64,000 nt of DNA from an unidentified bacterial endosymbiont. Lineage in GTDB: Bacteria; Pseudomonadota; Gammaproteobacteria; Enterobacterales; Enterobacteriaceae. The stretch spans positions 3,348,001 through 3,412,000 of the forward strand of contig NZ_OU963893.1 of the NCBI RefSeq assembly GCF_918797525.1, read 5' to 3'. The notes under the pieces were generated by a model. It made no database searches. It worked only from the letters and a program-made list of their open reading frames with translations, and was not told the DNA's origin. A program made the translations under genes and the position numbers. Of this stretch, positions 17,919 to 28,676 are shown piece after piece (positions within the stretch are counted from its first letter, which is position 1; each line of letters opens with the position of its first letter).

Positions 17919-18857
17919 ATGGCGCATACCCACTCCCACGCTCACGCTTCTGGCGATGACAATGCCAAACGGCTGTTGCTGGCTTTCGCCATCACCGCCA
18001 CCTTCATGGTGATAGAAGTCATCGGCGGGGTCATTTCAGGCTCGCTGGCGCTTCTGGCTGACGCCGGGCATATGCTTACCGATGCCGCCGCCCTGCTCTT
18101 TGCGCTGCTGGCCGTTCAGTTCGCTCATCGTCCTCCTAATGCTCGCCACACGTTTGGCTGGCTCAGGCTCACCACACTGGCCGCATTTGTTAACGCTATT
18201 GCGCTGGTGGTGATCACTCTTCTCATCGTCTGGGAGGCTGTCCAGCGCTTCAGGGACCCGCAGCCGATCGCCGGGGGCACTATGATGCTCATCGCCATCG
18301 CCGGGCTGGTTGCCAATATTCTGGCGTTCTGGATTTTGCATCGCGGCAGCAGTGAGAAGAATTTGAACGTGCGGGCGGCAGCATTACACGTTTTAGGCGA
18401 TTTGCTGGGATCTGTCGGGGCCATTCTTGCGGCGCTGATCATCATGGGTACGGGCTGGACGCCTATCGACCCCATTCTTTCGGTTCTTGTCTCATGTCTG
18501 GTGCTGCGTAGCGCGTGGCGGCTGTTAAAAGAGAGCGTAAATGAACTGCTGGAGGGTGCGCCTACATCGTTAAACATCGGCGAGCTTAAACGTAATTTAT
18601 GCCGCTCGATCCCGGAAGTCAGAAACGTCCACCATGTTCACGTCTGGCTGGTGGGGGAAAAACCGATCATGACGATGCACGTGCAGGTCATCCCCGCGCA
18701 TGACCACGATGCGCTGCTCAAACGCATTCAGCACTTTCTCATGCATCACTATGAGATTGCGCACTCGACCATCCAGATGGAGTATCAGCGCTGTAACGTG
18801 CCGGACTGCCACCTCAGCGAAGCGCAGTCCGACCCTTCACATCATCATCACCATTAG
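17919..18857 (+). CDS. zitB: Zinc efflux transporter ZitB (cation diffusion facilitator)
   Basis: Exports Zn2+ from cytoplasm to periplasm by proton antiport. It has 312 residues, six predicted membrane helices and His-rich ends (HTHSHAHAS at the start, a run of five His at the end). The intramembrane zinc sites show in [16 protein letters not shown] (helix 2) and [11 protein letters not shown] (helix 5). A C-terminal cytoplasmic domain carries [14 protein letters not shown]. The stop codon overlaps that of the convergent pnuC by three bases or so, with no terminator between. Confidence 0.96.
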   Translation: MAHTHSHAHASGDDNAKRLLLAFAITATFMVIEVIGGVISGSLALLADAGHMLTDAAALLFALLAVQFAHRPPNARHTFGWLRLTTLAAFVNAIALVVITLLIVWEAVQRFRDPQPIAGGTMMLIAIAGLVANILAFWILHRGSSEKNLNVRAAALHVLGDLLGSVGAILAALIIMGTGWTPIDPILSVLVSCLVLRSAWRLLKESVNELLEGAPTSLNIGELKRNLCRSIPEVRNVHHVHVWLVGEKPIMTMHVQVIPAHDHDALLKRIQHFLMHHYEIAHSTIQMEYQRCNVPDCHLSEAQSDPSHHHHH

Positions 18858-19573
18858 CTGGAGAGCGCGTGAGATCCACGCTCACGCGCGCTGTTAATCC
18901 ACATCCGGCTACCGTTAAGGGCGATGAAGGTCAGCAGCAGATACTCAAGAGACATGGCATAGACGCCCTGCAGGGCAAAAACCACCACGCTAATCACATT
19001 GATGATGACCCACAACAGCCAGTTCTCAACGTATTTTCGGGTCATCAGGATCATGGCGGCAATCGACAGCACCATCATGCAGGAGTCCCAGAACGGAAAG
19101 GCATCCGGCTGTAGCTCAGGCATTGTGACGTTCAAACCAACACCCGACAACACCGACACCGCGACGCGGGTCAGGAACCCAAATACCGGGTTGATAAAGA
19201 ACGTCATTAAACCAATGGCAATTACGCAGGCGACGAGCCAGGCAATAGCGTTCGGCAGGGGTAGCCAGCGAATGCGCAGTTCCGCCTCCTGCAGGCTGTT
19301 CTGCCGCGACCAGGCGTACCAGCCGTAGATATTCGCCGCGAAGAAAAACACCTGTAAAAGCAGGCTGGCGTACAGTTGTATCTGGAAGAAGATGATCGCA
19401 AAGAGCGTAACGTTCACCAGCCCAAACGCGTAATTGCTTATCTTCTCAAGGCTTGCCAGCCAGATGCAGAGTAACCCCGCCAGCGTGCCAACGGCTTCAA
19501 TCCATGACAGATCATAGCCACCTGTGCCAATCGGTATATGAACCAGAATGTTCTGTGTGCTAAAAAAATCCAT
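18854..19573 (-). CDS. pnuC: Nicotinamide riboside transporter PnuC
   Basis: Facilitates uptake of nicotinamide riboside across the inner membrane for NAD synthesis. It has 239 residues, about seven hydrophobic segments, the [21 protein letters not shown] region and the conserved tail [18 protein letters not shown]. The start at 19573 (MDFFSTQN) matches the E. coli length. It lies 22 bp downstream of nadA, as in the E. coli nadA-pnuC operon, and overlaps zitB at the stop codons. Confidence 0.95.
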   Translation of the reverse strand: MDFFSTQNILVHIPIGTGGYDLSWIEAVGTLAGLLCIWLASLEKISNYAFGLVNVTLFAIIFFQIQLYASLLLQVFFFAANIYGWYAWSRQNSLQEAELRIRWLPLPNAIAWLVACVIAIGLMTFFINPVFGFLTRVAVSVLSGVGLNVTMPELQPDAFPFWDSCMMVLSIAAMILMTRKYVENWLLWVIINVISVVVFALQGVYAMSLEYLLLTFIALNGSRMWINSARERGSHALSS

Positions 19574-19595
19574 CTTTTCCCCGGTGCGTATTGAA

Positions 19596-20639
19596 TTAAT
19601 GACGAAGTGTAGCCCCAAAATCAAGCATGCGGTTAAGCGGGATCAGCGCGGCTTCGCGCAGCGCGGCATCCACATAAATTTCATGGCTCGCCCCCCCGTT
19701 TTCTAACCCTTCAGCAATGGCCTGAAGGCCGTTCATCGCCATCCACGGGCAGTGAGCACAGCTGCGGCATGTGGCCCCCTCTCCTGCGGTAGGGGCTTGA
19801 AGCAGCTCTTTTTGTGGTACGGCCTGCTGCATCTTGTAGAAAATACCGCGATCGGTCGCCACGATGAGCTGCTGATGCGGCAACGTTTTAGCTGCAGTAA
19901 TCAACTGGCTGGTTGAGCCGACGGCATCAGCCATATCGATGACAGACTGCGGGGATTCCGGGTGAACAAGAATAGCCGCTTGCGGGTAGAGTCCCTTCAT
20001 GCGCGCCAGCGCCTGGGTTTTGAACTCATCATGCACAATACAGGCACCCTGCCAGCAAAGCACGTCTGCGCCGGTCTGCTTCTGGACGTAGTTGCCAAGA
20101 TGACGATCGGGAGCCCAGATGATCTTCTCGCCATGGCTGTCCAGATGCTCAATCAGCTCAACGGCAATGCTGGAGGTGACCACCCAGTCAGCGCGAGCCT
20201 TAACCGCCGCGGAAGTGTTGGCATAGACCACCACGGTGCGCTCAGGATGAGCATCGCAGAAGGCCGTAAACGCGTCTATTGGGCAGTCAAGATCGAGAGA
20301 GCATTCCGCGTTGAGTGTCGGCATGAGAATAGTTTTTTCTGGGCTGAGTATTTTTGCCGTTTCACCCATAAAGCGCACCCCTGCGACGAGGAGCGTGGAG
20401 GCGGGATGCTTTGCACCGAAGCGGGCCATCTCCAGCGAATCAGAAATACAGCCGCCCGTCTCTTCCGCCAGCTGCTGGATTTCCGGATCAGTGTAGTAGT
20501 GCGCCACCATCACCGCATCGCGTTCTTTAAGAAGACGCGTGATCTTCTCCCGGTAGAACTGCTTTTCATCCAGATTTAGCGCAGCGGGCTTCGGCGGGAA
20601 AGGATAGATTGCGGCGCCGGGATCAAACATCACACTCAT
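19596..20639 (-). CDS. nadA: Quinolinate synthase A
   Basis: Condenses iminoaspartate (from NadB) with dihydroxyacetone phosphate to quinolinate, early in de novo NAD synthesis. The 347-residue protein has the cysteines that bind the oxygen-sensitive [4Fe-4S] cluster: Cys113 (AECSLD), the CWQGAC segment around 194-199, and TCRSCAHCP at about 289-297. First gene of nadA-pnuC; a NadR box lies upstream. Confidence 0.97.
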   Translation of the reverse strand: MSVMFDPGAAIYPFPPKPAALNLDEKQFYREKITRLLKERDAVMVAHYYTDPEIQQLAEETGGCISDSLEMARFGAKHPASTLLVAGVRFMGETAKILSPEKTILMPTLNAECSLDLDCPIDAFTAFCDAHPERTVVVYANTSAAVKARADWVVTSSIAVELIEHLDSHGEKIIWAPDRHLGNYVQKQTGADVLCWQGACIVHDEFKTQALARMKGLYPQAAILVHPESPQSVIDMADAVGSTSQLITAAKTLPHQQLIVATDRGIFYKMQQAVPQKELLQAPTAGEGATCRSCAHCPWMAMNGLQAIAEGLENGGASHEIYVDAALREAALIPLNRMLDFGATLRH

Positions 20640-20713
20640 TTTTGGCTTCTCGTTTTACTGGCTTAACAATATTGCCTTGCATTTGCAGGACATAGCAATA
20701 ATAAGGGCAATTG

Positions 20714-20731
20714 TGTTTTATATACTAAACA
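20714..20731 (-). promoter_or_regulatory. NadR box upstream of nadA
   Basis: TGTTTT-N6-TAAACA, one base off the palindromic NadR consensus TGTTTA-N6-TAAACA, 75 bp before nadA. NadR represses nadA-pnuC when NAD is plentiful in related bacteria. Confidence 0.78.
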
Positions 20732-20773
20732 AGATAGCGAATTTAAGCGTAAATGTCACAAGAAATGGATAGC

Positions 20774-20799
20774 AAAAAGGCGCCTTTAGGGCGCCTTTC
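20774..20799 (-). terminator. Terminator of the tRNA operon
   Basis: Hairpin AAGGCGCC / GGCGCCTT with T-tracts on both sides, just past the last tRNA-Lys gene in transcription direction. Confidence 0.85.
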
Positions 20800-20807
20800 T
20801 ACATAGA

Positions 20808-20880
20808 TGGGTCGTGCAGGATTCGAACCTGCGACCAATTGATTAAAAGTCAACTGCTCTACCAACTGAGCTAACGACCC
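20808..20880 (-). tRNA. tRNA-Lys (TTT), last copy, CCA not encoded
   Basis: 73-nt cloverleaf identical in body to the other Lys copies: acceptor GGGTCGT, anticodon TTT in GACTTTTAATC, T-loop GGTTCGAATCC. After the discriminator A the DNA reads TCTATG rather than CCA, unlike the three other Lys genes here. Maturation would need the CCA-adding enzyme. Confidence 0.92.
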
Positions 20881-20903
20881 CCTGCGGGATTTTTTCTTCG
20901 AAG

Positions 20904-20979
20904 TGGTGGGTCGTGCAGGATTCGAACCTGCGACCAATTGATTAAAAGTCAACTGCTCTACCAACTGAGCTAACGACCC
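20904..20979 (-). tRNA. tRNA-Lys (TTT)
   Basis: 76 nt including encoded CCA; anticodon TTT, standard T-loop GGTTCGAATCC. Fourth gene in the operon. Confidence 0.97.
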
Positions 20980-21026
20980 ATTCGGGTACTGACTTCGAAG
21001 ATTTTTACTCGGTTCCACTTTAGAAG

Positions 21027-21102
21027 TGGTGGGTCGTGCAGGATTCGAACCTGCGACCAATTGATTAAAAGTCAACTGCTCTACCAACTGAGCTAACGAC
21101 CC
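21027..21102 (-). tRNA. tRNA-Lys (TTT)
   Basis: 76 nt including encoded CCA; the same gene body as its neighbours. Third in the operon, 3 bp after tRNA-Val. Confidence 0.97.
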
Positions 21103-21105
21103 GAG

Positions 21106-21181
21106 TGGTGGGTGATGACGGGCTCGAACCGCCGACCCCCTCCGTGTAAAGGAGATGCTCTACCAACTGAGCTAATCACCC
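21106..21181 (-). tRNA. tRNA-Val (TAC)
   Basis: 76 nt including encoded CCA; acceptor GGGTGAT, anticodon TAC in CTTTACACG. Second in the operon, matching the Lys-Val start of the E. coli lysT-valT cluster. Confidence 0.97.
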
Positions 21182-21208
21182 ACTCTGTACTACCAGTAAC
21201 GCGTTAAG

Positions 21209-21284
21209 TGGTGGGTCGTGCAGGATTCGAACCTGCGACCAATTGATTAAAAGTCAACTGCTCTACCAACTGAGCTAACGACCC
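21209..21284 (-). tRNA. tRNA-Lys (TTT), first copy
   Basis: 76 nt including encoded CCA; anticodon TTT. First gene of the tRNA operon, which lies between nadA and cpoB as in E. coli. Confidence 0.97.
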
Positions 21285-21410
21285 ACTTTTACGTTGTTTT
21301 CACGTTGTTTGATATCCCGTGGCAACGGCGGCATATATTACTGATTTATGAATTCTACGCAACAAAAATTTCGACGAAGATCACTTAACTGCTTACGAAT
21401 CATGCTGCAC

Positions 21411-21436
21411 GACCAGAAATAATGCGATTTCTGGTC
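21411..21436 (-). terminator. Hairpin after cpoB, possible end of the tol-pal operon
   Basis: Perfect 10-bp stem GACCAGAAAT / ATTTCTGGTC with a 6-nt loop, starting about ten bases past the cpoB stop. There is no following T-run, so it may be a processing or stabilising hairpin. Confidence 0.5.
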
Positions 21437-21445
21437 ATGCGGTAA

Positions 21446-22240
21446 TCATCCCATCGAACTCAGACGTTTTTGCGCCTGTTTTGCACCTTCGGTACCCGGG
21501 AATTTTGTGACCACCTGCTGATAGACCGCTTTGGCTTTCGCCGTGTCACCCTTGTCCTGCATGATCACGCCGACCTTAAACATCGCATCCGGCGCTTTCG
21601 GCGATTTAGGGTAATTTTTCACCACTGAGGCGAAATAGAACGCCGCATCGTCCTTTTTACCCTTGTTGTAATTCAACTGACCGAGCCAATAATTGGCGTT
21701 TGGCTGATAAGTGGAATCAGGGTATTTCTTAACGAAGCTCTGGAACGCAGCGATAGCCTCGTCCTGACGCGATTTATCCTGCACCAGGGCAATGGCGGCG
21801 TTGTAATCGGTATTCGCGTCACCGCTCTGTACTGCCGTGCCTGTGGTGGCTGGAGTACCTCCGGCAGCCGGCGCAGGCGTTGCTGTTGCCGCACCGCTCT
21901 GATCGCCTGCCGCTGGCTGTGCTGACGCACCACTGCTCAGGCTTTCCATCTGCAGCAAGATTTGCTTTTGACGCTCTACAACCTGGCTGAGCTGATATTG
22001 GCTTTCCTGAATCTGGCCGCGCAGAGAATCAATATCGCTTTGGTTATCGGAGAGTTGTTGCTGGAGTTGGGTTAAAAGCTGGCTGTGAGCGTTAGAAATA
22101 CGCTCAAGTTGAGTGACCCGGTCTTCTACCGAGCCTGAGCCGACACTACTGATTGGCGCCTGAGCAAAAGCGGCCCACGGGGCCGCTATTCCAACCAGTA
22201 ACGACAGACTCAACAGATGATGTCTGAAGTTACTGCTCAT
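21446..22240 (-). CDS. cpoB: CpoB, cell-division coordinator linking Tol-Pal to PBP1B
   Basis: Periplasmic protein (formerly YbgF) that coordinates outer-membrane constriction with septal peptidoglycan synthesis through TolA and PBP1B. A signal peptide ends at AFA before QAPISS. An N-terminal coiled coil (about residues 35-105) mediates trimerisation, then comes an Ala/Gly/Pro-rich linker. TPR units end the chain, starting near YNAAIALVQDKSR, with NYWLGQLNYNKGK and MFKVGVIMQDKGD visible. At 264 residues it fits the family. It follows pal by 9 bp. Confidence 0.96.
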   Translation of the reverse strand: MSSNFRHHLLSLSLLVGIAAPWAAFAQAPISSVGSGSVEDRVTQLERISNAHSQLLTQLQQQLSDNQSDIDSLRGQIQESQYQLSQVVERQKQILLQMESLSSGASAQPAAGDQSGAATATPAPAAGGTPATTGTAVQSGDANTDYNAAIALVQDKSRQDEAIAAFQSFVKKYPDSTYQPNANYWLGQLNYNKGKKDDAAFYFASVVKNYPKSPKAPDAMFKVGVIMQDKGDTAKAKAVYQQVVTKFPGTEGAKQAQKRLSSMG

Positions 22241-22249
22241 GCAATTCTC

Positions 22250-22795
<546 letters not shown>

Positions 22796-22806
22796 TTAAT
22801 TATTAT

Positions 22807-24099
22807 TTACAGATACGGCGACCAGGCAGGTGATTTTACCTGTCCATCAGTTGCCGGAATACGCGCTTTGAAACGCCCATCTGTAGAAACCAGATTCAGC
22901 ACAGATCCCATCCCCTGAGAAGAGCTGTAGATTACCATAGTGCCGTTAGGTGCCAGACTCGGCGTTTCATCCAGGAACGTTGACGACAAAACTTGTACGC
23001 CACCCGCGACCAGATCTTGTTTGGCGATGTGCTGCTGCCCACCATTGGAGCTGACCATCACCATAAACTTACCGTCAGTGCTCACGTCTGCGTTCTGGTT
23101 CTGCGTACCTTCCCAGGAAATACGCTGCGGAGCACCGCCGTTGATATTCACTTTATAGATTTGTGGACGGCCTGCCTGATCAGAGGTATAGGCAATGTTC
23201 TGACTATCCGGGAACCACGTTGGTTCGGTATTGTTGCTGCGACCATCTGTCACCTGGCGAATCTGACCTGAACCAATATCCATAACGTACAGATTCAGAC
23301 TACCGGTTTTAGACAGTGCGAATGCCAGTTTGGTGCCGTCAGGCGAGAACGACGGTGCGCCGTTATGACGTGGGAACGATGCCACCTGACGAACGGCGCC
23401 GTTAGCCAGCGTCTGGATAACCAGCGCAGAGCGACCGCTTTCAAAGGTAACATAGGCCAGTTTAGAGCCATCCGGAGACCAGGCTGGAGACATCAGCGGC
23501 TGCGGAGAACGCTTCACCAGGAACTGATTGTATCCGTCGTAATCCGATACGCGCAATTCATAAGGGAACTGACCGCCGTTGGTCTGAACCACGTAAGCAA
23601 TACGGGTACGGAATGCGCCTTTAATGCCAGTCAACTTTTCGAATACCGCATCGCTGGCAGCATGAGCCGCATAGCGCAGGTACTGTTTAGTGACCTTGTA
23701 GGAGTTCTGAGCCAGAACGGTTCCCGGCGCGCCACCGGTATCAACCAACTGCCACGCGACATTGAATGAGCCGTCCGGGTTAGGCGTAACCTGCCCCACA
23801 ACAACGGCATCAATCCCCAGAGCAGACCATGCGGCAGGCTGCACGTCCTGCGCGCTACCCGGCTGCTGCGGCAGACGAGAACGATCTAACGGGTTAAATT
23901 TACCGCTGTTACGCAGGTCCGCTGCCACGATGCCACCGGCATCTTCAGGCGCGGCGCCAGGCCCCGCCCACTGGAAAGGAACCACACCGATTGGGCGTGC
24001 CGAGTCAACCCCCTGGGTTATCTCGATACGTACTTCTGCGTGCAGCACAGCTGCCCACAGCATTAAGAAACTCAATGCTACACGTAATGCCTGCTTCAT
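22807..24099 (-). CDS. tolB: TolB, periplasmic beta-propeller of the Tol-Pal system
   Basis: Interacts with Pal and TolA to maintain envelope integrity. A signal peptide ends at LHA before EVRIEI; the N-terminal domain covers about residues 22-160 and the C-terminal six-bladed propeller follows, with [22 protein letters not shown] and [10 protein letters not shown] blade motifs. Two adjacent ATGs exist (24102 and 24099). The second is chosen because GGGAG is six bases away and it gives 430 residues as in E. coli. Confidence 0.97.
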   Translation of the reverse strand: MKQALRVALSFLMLWAAVLHAEVRIEITQGVDSARPIGVVPFQWAGPGAAPEDAGGIVAADLRNSGKFNPLDRSRLPQQPGSAQDVQPAAWSALGIDAVVVGQVTPNPDGSFNVAWQLVDTGGAPGTVLAQNSYKVTKQYLRYAAHAASDAVFEKLTGIKGAFRTRIAYVVQTNGGQFPYELRVSDYDGYNQFLVKRSPQPLMSPAWSPDGSKLAYVTFESGRSALVIQTLANGAVRQVASFPRHNGAPSFSPDGTKLAFALSKTGSLNLYVMDIGSGQIRQVTDGRSNNTEPTWFPDSQNIAYTSDQAGRPQIYKVNINGGAPQRISWEGTQNQNADVSTDGKFMVMVSSNGGQQHIAKQDLVAGGVQVLSSTFLDETPSLAPNGTMVIYSSSQGMGSVLNLVSTDGRFKARIPATDGQVKSPAWSPYL

Positions 24100-24233
24100 C
24101 ATATCTCCCTTATCTGGGTTACCTTACCCATGATAATTTAGCAGAATGTTAACAAACTCAAATAGACAAAACTACCTGAACCCTGTGACTAAACCTGGCC
24201 TATTTTTCCCCGTTTGCACGGGGAAAAAGTAAC

Positions 24234-25400
24234 TTAAGGCTTAAAGTCCAGCGGTGCATTTTTAAACACTTCGTAGACTGCCTGAGAGGGCGGTTTTGGC
24301 ATTTTAGCCTGACGCGCTGCAGCCAGTGCCGCATTACATAAGGCCGGGTCGCCTCCTTCAGACCGGATATCCAGAAGCATGCCATCCGGTGCCAGTTTTA
24401 TACGCAGCGTACACGTTTTACCGGCGAAGGAAGATGCATCATAGAAACGGCTTTCAATCGCGGATTTAATCTGCGAGGCATAACCGTTAATTTCAGCACC
24501 TGTCGCACCGTTACTCTTAGTGTTACCACTTCCAGCCGAAGCAGCATTATTTCCTTTCGCCCCCCCGCCCGTTTTCGGCGCATTCTTACCCGAGCTTAAA
24601 TCGCCAAGTAGATCGTCGACACCGGCAGCGGCGGCGGCTTTTTCAGCTGCGGCTGCTTTTTTCGCAGCCGCTTTATCAGCAGCAGCTTTGGCAGCGGCGG
24701 CTTTCTCGGCTGCGGCCGCTTTTTTCACGGCCTCGGCTTCAGCTTTTTTCTGGGCGTCAGCAGCGGCTTTCTTCGCGGCCTCGGCTTCAGCTTTTTTCTG
24801 GGCTTCAGCAGCGGCTTTCTTCGCGGCCTCGGCTTCGGCTTTTTTCTGGGCATCGGCAGCGGCTTTCTTCGCGGCCTCGGCTTCGGCTTTTTTCTGGGCA
24901 TCGGCAGCGGCTTTCTTCGCGGCCTCGGCCGCTAATTTCGCCTGCGCGTCAGCCTGCGCTTTCGCATCGGCTGCAGCTTTGGCTGCGGCCTCTTCCGCCT
25001 GCTTCTGTTGTTCCTGCGCTTTTTTCGTCGCAGCTTCAGCCTGCTCTTTTGCCGATTCTTGCGCCTGTAAACGTTCTTTCTCAAGCTGCTTCAGGCGTTC
25101 CTGCTCTGCGGCCTGCTTTTCACGCAGCTCCTCCGCTTGCTGTTGCGCCTGTTTTTCACGCTGCTCTTCAGCACGTTTTGCGCTCGCCTGCTGCTGTTGC
25201 TGGCGATTATAGTTCTGAACGACCGCACCCGGATCCACCATCACGGCATCGATGGAAGAACCGCCACCGCCGCCCGCTGATGCATCAATATGCTCGTCGA
25301 ACGAACTCCAGATCAGCGCTGCAAAAAGAATTACGTGCAGCACTGTGGAGACGATTATCGCTCGTTTAAGCTTGTCGTTCTGTTCGGTTGCCTTTGACAC
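24234..25400 (-). CDS. tolA: TolA, envelope-spanning Tol-Pal protein
   Basis: Anchored in the inner membrane, TolA uses TolQR energy to reach Pal/TolB at the outer membrane; it is also a colicin and phage receptor in relatives. Domain I has one membrane helix (about residues 14-34) and a Gly-rich stretch GGGGGSS. Domain II (about 65-290) is a long Ala/Lys/Glu/Gln helix with four 16-residue repeats at 160-223. Domain III (about 300-388) is globular and holds the TCTLRI segment. At 388 residues it is shorter than E. coli TolA (421), mainly in the helical domain. Confidence 0.97.
   Translation of the reverse strand: MSKATEQNDKLKRAIIVSTVLHVILFAALIWSSFDEHIDASAGGGGGSSIDAVMVDPGAVVQNYNRQQQQQASAKRAEEQREKQAQQQAEELREKQAAEQERLKQLEKERLQAQESAKEQAEAATKKAQEQQKQAEEAAAKAAADAKAQADAQAKLAAEAAKKAAADAQKKAEAEAAKKAAADAQKKAEAEAAKKAAAEAQKKAEAEAAKKAAADAQKKAEAEAVKKAAAAEKAAAAKAAADKAAAKKAAAAEKAAAAAGVDDLLGDLSSGKNAPKTGGGAKGNNAASAGSGNTKSNGATGAEINGYASQIKSAIESRFYDASSFAGKTCTLRIKLAPDGMLLDIRSEGGDPALCNAALAAARQAKMPKPPSQAVYEVFKNAPLDFKP
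24732..24923 (-). repeat. Four 48-bp tandem repeats in tolA domain II
   Basis: Each unit encodes AAKKAAADAQKKAEAE (the third copy has Glu for Asp). Units are nearly identical at the DNA level (e.g. gcttttttctgggc recurs every 48 bp). Such arrays can change copy number by slippage or recombination and so alter the length of the periplasm-spanning helix. Confidence 0.9.
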
Positions 25401-25428
25401 AATCGGTTCCCAAAAACTACGCAGATGA

Positions 25429-25857
25429 TCAAATAGGCTGAGTCATTAAGCCAACTGACTTAACGCCCGCACTGTGTAGCAAGTTCAGCGCTTTAATAAT
25501 TTCATCGTAAGGTACGTCTTTCGCACCACCGATCAAGAAGACCGTTTTCGGATTTGACGCCAAGCGTCGTTGCGCTTCAGCGATAACCTGCTCTGGTGGT
25601 AATTGATCCATGCGATCTTTTTCTACCACTACGCTGTATTGCCCTACGCCGGAAACCTCAATGATGACCGGAGGCTCGTCATTGTTGCTTACCGCCTGAG
25701 AATCTGTCGCATCCGGCAGATCGACTTCAACGCTCTGGGTGATGATGGGCGCTGTCGCCATGAAGATCAGCAGCAGGACCAACAGGACGTCCAGAAGCGG
25801 AACAATATTAATTTCGGACTTGAGCTCGCGACGGCCTCGTCCACGCGATCTGGCCAT
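25429..25857 (-). CDS. tolR: TolR, proton-channel subunit of Tol-Pal
   Basis: Inner-membrane protein of the TolQRA motor, homologous to ExbD/MotB. At 142 residues it has one membrane helix carrying the proton-binding Asp in PLLDVLLVLLLIFM (near residue 23) and a periplasmic domain ending in SVGLMTQP. It lies 3 bp after tolQ and 28 bp before tolA. Confidence 0.98.
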   Translation of the reverse strand: MARSRGRGRRELKSEINIVPLLDVLLVLLLIFMATAPIITQSVEVDLPDATDSQAVSNNDEPPVIIEVSGVGQYSVVVEKDRMDQLPPEQVIAEAQRRLASNPKTVFLIGGAKDVPYDEIIKALNLLHSAGVKSVGLMTQPI

Positions 25858-25860
25858 GGT

Positions 25861-26954
<1,094 letters not shown>

Positions 26955-27052
26955 TTTACATCCCGGTAATGCAACTTAAAGTTGGAGCTTTCAAACTTCG
27001 CTACTATACGCGCGGGAATGATGGTTTGGAATGGGGGAAAGTAAACGGAGAG

Positions 27053-27082
27053 TAAATTTTTATGGGCTGAAGTAAGCCCATA
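27053..27082 (-). terminator. Terminator of the cyd operon
   Basis: TATGGGCT / AGCCCATA hairpin followed, in the minus direction, by AAAAATTT, 22 bp beyond the ybgE stop. Confidence 0.7.
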
Positions 27083-27103
27083 GGGTTAACAGAGATTTCT
27101 TAT

Positions 27104-27394
27104 TTAAAAGAAGAAGAAGACAAGCCCGGCAATAAGCACCAGGTCGGCAATAAGCGGAAAGAAGATCCCCTGCCAGTGAAGCGCTTTCGGTCGAAAGCCC
27201 ACACCATGGATCACCCCAGCGCACACTGCCCACATAATGAGGAAGCCATGCCAGATCTCAAGCTCGCTGGTCTTCGCTGCAAAACGCGAAGGGTCCCAGA
27301 AGATACAGCCTGCCAGCAGTAATGCCATCACTAATGAAAGCGCCCGTAATGGGCGCTTATCCATTACCGCATATAACGTTGCGATAATATTCAT
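27104..27394 (-). CDS. ybgE: YbgE, cyd-operon membrane protein
   Basis: A 96-residue inner-membrane protein with about three helices (for example ALSLVMALLLAGCIFW and IADLVLIAGLVFFFF). Function not established; it is conserved at the end of cydAB-cydX operons. Its ATG shares one base with the cydX stop. Confidence 0.93.
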   Translation of the reverse strand: MNIIATLYAVMDKRPLRALSLVMALLLAGCIFWDPSRFAAKTSELEIWHGFLIMWAVCAGVIHGVGFRPKALHWQGIFFPLIADLVLIAGLVFFFF

Positions 27395-27507
27395 CAGTGC
27401 TTTTCTTCACCTGCTTCGGATGCTTCAACGTGCTCAAGCGCCAGGGCAGTAATGATGCCAAATGCACAAGCAAGAAGCGTCCCCAAAATCCATGCGAAGT
27501 ACCACAT
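27394..27507 (-). CDS. cydX: CydX, small subunit of cytochrome bd-I oxidase
   Basis: A 37-residue single-helix protein (MWYFAWILGTLLACAFGIIT and a polar tail ending EEKH), needed for stability and activity of the CydAB oxidase in E. coli. GGAGCTG lies just before the ATG. It sits 14 bp after cydB and overlaps ybgE by one base. Confidence 0.96.
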   Translation of the reverse strand: MWYFAWILGTLLACAFGIITALALEHVEASEAGEEKH

Positions 27508-27521
27508 ATTCAGCTCCTTAC

Positions 27522-28661
27522 TTAATACAGGGAATGAGTGTTGCTTTCGATATCTTGCCTGGTGATACGACCGAACATTTTCCAGTAACACCAGCTGGTG
27601 TACAGCAGGATAATCGGTACGAACACGCAAGCAGCATAGGTCATCAGGTTCAGCGTCAGCTGGCTGGAGGTCGCATCCCACATGGTCAGGCTAGCATTCA
27701 TCATAGTGCTGGATGGCATCACGAATGGGAACATAGCGATACCGGCAGTCAGAATGATGCAGGCCAGCGTCAGTGAAGAGAACACAAACGCCATCGCCCC
27801 TTTCTCAAGACGCGACATCAGCATCGTCAGCAGCGGCAGCAACACGCCCAGAGCCGGGATGGCCCATAACGCTGGCGTAGTGTTGAAGTTCACCAGCCAG
27901 GCGCCAGCCTGACGCGCCACTTCTTTCGTCAGCGGGTTAGACGGTGCGGTATGGTTGATCGCAGACGTCACCACGTAACCATCAATACCGTACACAACCC
28001 AGACGCCAGCCAGCGCGAAACAGACCAGCGTCACAAGGGCTGCAACCTGAGCCGTTGTGCGGCAACGCAGGTGCAGTTCGCCTACGGTACGCATCTGCAG
28101 ATAAGTTGCGCCCTGAGTCAAAATCATCGCCACGCTCACTACGCCAGCCAGCAGACCAAACGGGTTCAGTAGCTGGAAGAAGTTACCGGTGTAGAAAAGA
28201 CGCATATACTCATCAACGTGGAAGGGTACCCCCTGCAGCAAGTTGCCAAACGCCACGCCAATCACCAGCGGCGGCACGAAGCTGCCAATGAAGATGCCCC
28301 AGTCCCACATGTTACGCCAGCGGGTGTCTTCAATCTTGGAGCGGTAGTCAAAACCTACCGGACGGAAGAATAAAGCCGCCAGAACCAGAATCATCGCCAC
28401 ATAGAAGCCGGAGAACGCAGCCGCATAGACCATCGGCCAGGCAGCAAACAGCGCGCCGCCTGCGGTGATCAGCCACACCTGGTTACCGTCCCAGTGCGGG
28501 GCGATGGAGTTGATCATAATTCGACGCTCGGTGTCGCTGCGACCGAGGAAACGGGTGAGCATGCCCACCCCCATGTCGAAACCATCCGTGACCGCAAAAC
28601 CAATCAGCAGAACACCGATCAGTAGCCACCAGATAAAACGCAATACTTCATAATCGATCAT
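27522..28661 (-). CDS. cydB: Cytochrome bd-I ubiquinol oxidase subunit II
   Basis: Inner-membrane partner of CydA, 379 residues with about nine helices. Family segments DGFDMGVGML near the start and HWDGNQVWLITAGGALFAAWP are present. It supports the high-affinity oxidase that reduces oxygen to water at low oxygen tension. It lies 15 bp downstream of cydA. Confidence 0.98.
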   Translation of the reverse strand: MIDYEVLRFIWWLLIGVLLIGFAVTDGFDMGVGMLTRFLGRSDTERRIMINSIAPHWDGNQVWLITAGGALFAAWPMVYAAAFSGFYVAMILVLAALFFRPVGFDYRSKIEDTRWRNMWDWGIFIGSFVPPLVIGVAFGNLLQGVPFHVDEYMRLFYTGNFFQLLNPFGLLAGVVSVAMILTQGATYLQMRTVGELHLRCRTTAQVAALVTLVCFALAGVWVVYGIDGYVVTSAINHTAPSNPLTKEVARQAGAWLVNFNTTPALWAIPALGVLLPLLTMLMSRLEKGAMAFVFSSLTLACIILTAGIAMFPFVMPSSTMMNASLTMWDATSSQLTLNLMTYAACVFVPIILLYTSWCYWKMFGRITRQDIESNTHSLY

Positions 28662-28676
28662 TTGATGACTCCTGTC

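Noticed and set aside
20743..21087. Minus-strand 114-codon frame with repeated QLTFNQLVAGSNPARPT blocks
   Set aside because: It is translation across three tandem tRNA-Lys genes; the protein repeats are the tRNA bodies.
20808..21284. Regularly spaced near-identical repeats resembling a CRISPR array
   Set aside because: The repeats are whole tRNA genes with cloverleaf pairing and anticodons, and the spacers are short and unequal.
24520..25212. Ala/Phe/Ser-rich 230-codon plus-strand frame
   Set aside because: Antisense to the low-complexity domain of tolA.
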